From contig DETD01000019.1 in assembly GCA_002362105.1 (NCBI GenBank), positions 138,725-202,724 of the forward strand: a DNA stretch of 64,000 bases, read 5' to 3'. The notes under the pieces were generated by a model. The model did no database searches, was not told the DNA's origin, and saw only the letters and a program-made list of their open reading frames with translations. Below, piece after piece: positions 62,320 through 64,000 of the stretch. Made by a program: the position numbers and the translations under genes. This stretch comes from Bacteroidales bacterium UBA3297. GTDB lineage: Bacteria > Bacteroidota > Bacteroidia > Bacteroidales > Paludibacteraceae. How positions within the stretch are numbered: position 1 is the stretch's first letter; each line of letters starts with the position of its first letter.

Positions 62320-63064
62320 AGAGAGTACTATAATATAGTGACCTTTTTATCTTGATTTTATTGAGATTTTGATTATGTGGTTACTACTAACATCATCATT
62401 AGCCTATATTGCTGGTACTGTATTTCTTGCTACCCATATTGTTTTTGACGGTAGTGTAAACTGAAGTTTACTGTGCGGAAGCCGAAAAGGAAACCTCCTA
62501 TCAAATAATTAAGGGCAACTGTTAATGCTGTTATTTCGGTATATTATTCTTGCAAATCGCAGAATGAAGTGAGTGCGGGCCTTAACTATTCTTATTCGAA
62601 TGCAGGGTACGCCTTTTTCAGGTATCCCGAAAGCACCTCTTCGGTCCAGAATCTGGGCTTCCAGTTAGGGGTGGCGGTGCCGCTTGAGTAGACTGGCCGT
62701 TGGCTTTGGAATGCCGACCTTAAAGGATTGAAGAAGGCTGTTTGTTTACCTGAAAAGAAGTGCAAAAAAGTGATATGGAGTGAGTAGTTTTTTAACTTGA
62801 AATTTGGAAGTCTGTTTTTTTTTTTTTGATTTGCGCATCAAATTTGTCTGGTAAAAAATGAATGCACTTGTCTTGAAATACAGGCTTTTGTGTAGTATCG
62901 GATGATTTGATACTATCTACGTAGAACTCAGCTTTCAAAATGTTTCCGAATTGTATAGAACTACATAATGTAAGCATTTTACAATTTTGAATCTATTTGT
63001 GGAATTTGAATTTTGGTATGATAGTACGTTTCTGTGTAACGTTGCAAAAAAAATAAAAAATGAT
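62320..63064. other. Gap after DUF1016 with PAP2 fragment
   Basis: No intact gene. Holds the 126-bp PAP2 fragment, an inverted repeat TTTGAT...ATCAAA at 62825-62842, a T run, and an imperfect promoter pair for the DUF6140 gene (TTTG at 63012-63015, TAACGTTG at 63037-63044). Otherwise AT-rich sequence without signals. Confidence 0.5.
62566..62691 (+). pseudogene. Duplicated 3' end of a PAP2-barrel gene
   Basis: The 126 bp match 60780-60905 at 116 positions, stop codon included, and would encode the last 41 residues (NYSYSNAGYAFFRYPESTSS) of a PAP2 paralogue. The rest of the gene is absent. DNA beyond the stop is also partly similar in both copies, so a former tandem paralogue is more likely than a simple insertion repeat. 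Confidence 0.85.
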
Positions 63065-63286
63065 ATGTCACTATTTAAGATAACCACCAAGTACCGCAGG
63101 CAGTGCAACGGTATCCTAATCGAACCGGGCATGAGTGTTCAAGTAGTCACGCAAAGTATGAGTAACCCTGTAACCACCAATGGTGGACAGATTGTTGTTG
63201 ATGCCTTTATGCGCATGTATGGCATCGACATCAAGAAGGCAGGTTGCTTGAATACCGTGGACTTGGTGGTGGAAAGACTGGGGTGA
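63065..63286 (+). CDS. DUF6140 family small protein
   Basis: A 73-residue protein, start ATG at 63065-63067 (MSLFKITTKYRRQCNGILIE); the longer frame from 62987 adds unlike residues. The pattern PGMSVQVVTQSMSNPVTTNG, then VDAFMRMYGIDIKKAGCLNT, recalls the DUF6140 family found in Bacteroidales. Function unknown. It is 51 bp upstream of the dynamin-like GTPase on the same strand, so the two are likely an operon. Confidence 0.75.
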   Translation: MSLFKITTKYRRQCNGILIEPGMSVQVVTQSMSNPVTTNGGQIVVDAFMRMYGIDIKKAGCLNTVDLVVERLG

Positions 63287-63337
63287 GAAATTTTAAGAAA
63301 TTGTTTACATTTAATTCAATACTAATTTTAAATTGTT

Positions 63338-64000
63338 ATGGAAAAAATACAAGTTTTGCGTGATATTGCCAATGATTTAGGCTTTAATAATATTGTGAAA
63401 GACCTCAATAAGATTGAGGAAAGCAACAATGGCAATTGTCCTCTTATTTTACCGCTTGTAGGAGAGTTTAGTTCAGGAAAGACAACATTGGTTAATGCCC
63501 TAACAGATAGCAAGAAATTAGAAACGGCAACTAAGCCTACTACTGCTACAATATACGAAGTCCATTTTGGTAGCCATAAATGTTGTGCAAAAGTCTTGAC
63601 AGAAAGTGGGGAGGAAATACTGTACTCGGAAATATCTGAATTAAAGAACGAAAACCTTAATGATGCGAAAGTAGTTACTGTCTTCGATACCTCTACTAAG
63701 GTGCCAGATACAACAGTGTTGGTGGATACTCCCGGACTATCGTCTCCTGATCCAAAACATAAGCAAACTTTGGTGGAATTTTTGCCAAATGCCGATGGTA
63801 TCCTTCTTGTTTCTGATATCAATCAACAAATAACAAAATCTTTGATAGATTTTGTTAACACGGTGTCTTTATCGAAAAGACCAGTTTTTTTGGTATTAAC
63901 CAAATGTGACACAAAATCTGCGCAGGATGTTGAAGATGCAAAAAAATATATAAGTGAAAATGTATACATTGGAATTGAAAATATTTCTTGTGTTTCTGCT
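63338..64000 (+). CDS. Dynamin-like GTPase (5' part, cut by window end)
   Basis: The first 221 codons of a dynamin-superfamily large GTPase. G1 motif at 42-49 (GEFSSGKT), G2-like Thr in KPTTATIYEVHFG, G3 DTPG at 129-132 and G4 TKCD near 188-191 are all present. Bacterial dynamins remodel membranes and some protect cells during phage infection. The downstream partners, which would tell which, are outside the window. Confidence 0.85.
   Translation, partial: MEKIQVLRDIANDLGFNNIVKDLNKIEESNNGNCPLILPLVGEFSSGKTTLVNALTDSKKLETATKPTTATIYEVHFGSHKCCAKVLTESGEEILYSEISELKNENLNDAKVVTVFDTSTKVPDTTVLVDTPGLSSPDPKHKQTLVEFLPNADGILLVSDINQQITKSLIDFVNTVSLSKRPVFLVLTKCDTKSAQDVEDAKKYISENVYIGIENISCVSA

Noticed and set aside
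62792..63132. Two short minus-strand frames (61 and 65 codons) before the DUF6140 gene
   Set aside because: No promoter, no recognised motif, overlapping each other and the DUF6140 gene; not enough to call a gene.

Overview
The window looks like chromosome from a T9SS-bearing Bacteroidales (Bacteroidota). The reasons are a hybrid two-component sensor beside a pectin-type lyase, an rprX/rprY-like pair, TonB-type and other outer-membrane barrels, several secreted proteins with Por-type C-terminal sorting tails, a C10 peptidase, a DUF6140 protein, and -7 promoter boxes of the form TAnnTTTG. The plant cell-wall theme (PL11 lyase, PL1-CE8 fusion, expansin) suggests a gut or rumen organism that meets pectin. 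No rRNA, tRNA, CRISPR array, transposase or phage gene was seen.

Layout. 1-4.9 kb: the 5' part of a PL11 rhamnogalacturonan lyase and its probable hybrid regulator, with a neat tandem binding-site candidate between them. 5.0-6.4 kb: a DUF4143-type ATPase gene bracketed by 56-bp direct repeats carrying GTTGCG/CGCAAC palindromes. 6.7-9.4 kb: a helicase-HNH gene broken by two single-base deletions, plus a small partner, probably a decayed defence cassette. 9.5-13.0 kb: housekeeping genes (AICAR formyltransferase, ABC-F ATPase, small membrane protein). 13.3-16.0 kb: a C10 peptidase. 16.0-20.6 kb: five tandem copies of an unrecognised two-gene module (B then A) on the minus strand. 20.8-30.1 kb: an FMN-binding lipoprotein, then a 2632-residue surface protein with about nineteen 147-bp repeats, interrupted by an SGNH/DUF4886-like domain, and an outer-membrane partner. 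30.1-47.2 kb: mostly core functions (TonB-type barrel, SNF2 helicase, MntP, DnaJ/TerB protein, barrel plus TPR pair, RprXY). 47.4-56.6 kb: PL1-CE8 enzyme, InlB-like surface protein, 5'-truncated amidohydrolase, CDF transporter, expansin. 56.7-64 kb: ATPase-nuclease, DUF819 membrane protein, PAP2-barrel protein, DUF1016 nuclease framed by a duplicated PAP2 3' end, then DUF6140 and a dynamin-like GTPase cut by the window edge.

The most promising undescribed structures are the B-A module array (constant ends, variable centre, breakpoint readable in the DNA), the esterase domain spliced inside a repeat of the giant surface protein, and the repeat-bracketed ATPase whose own promoter -33 box sits in the palindrome. 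Names of families come from motifs read by eye; no database search was made.
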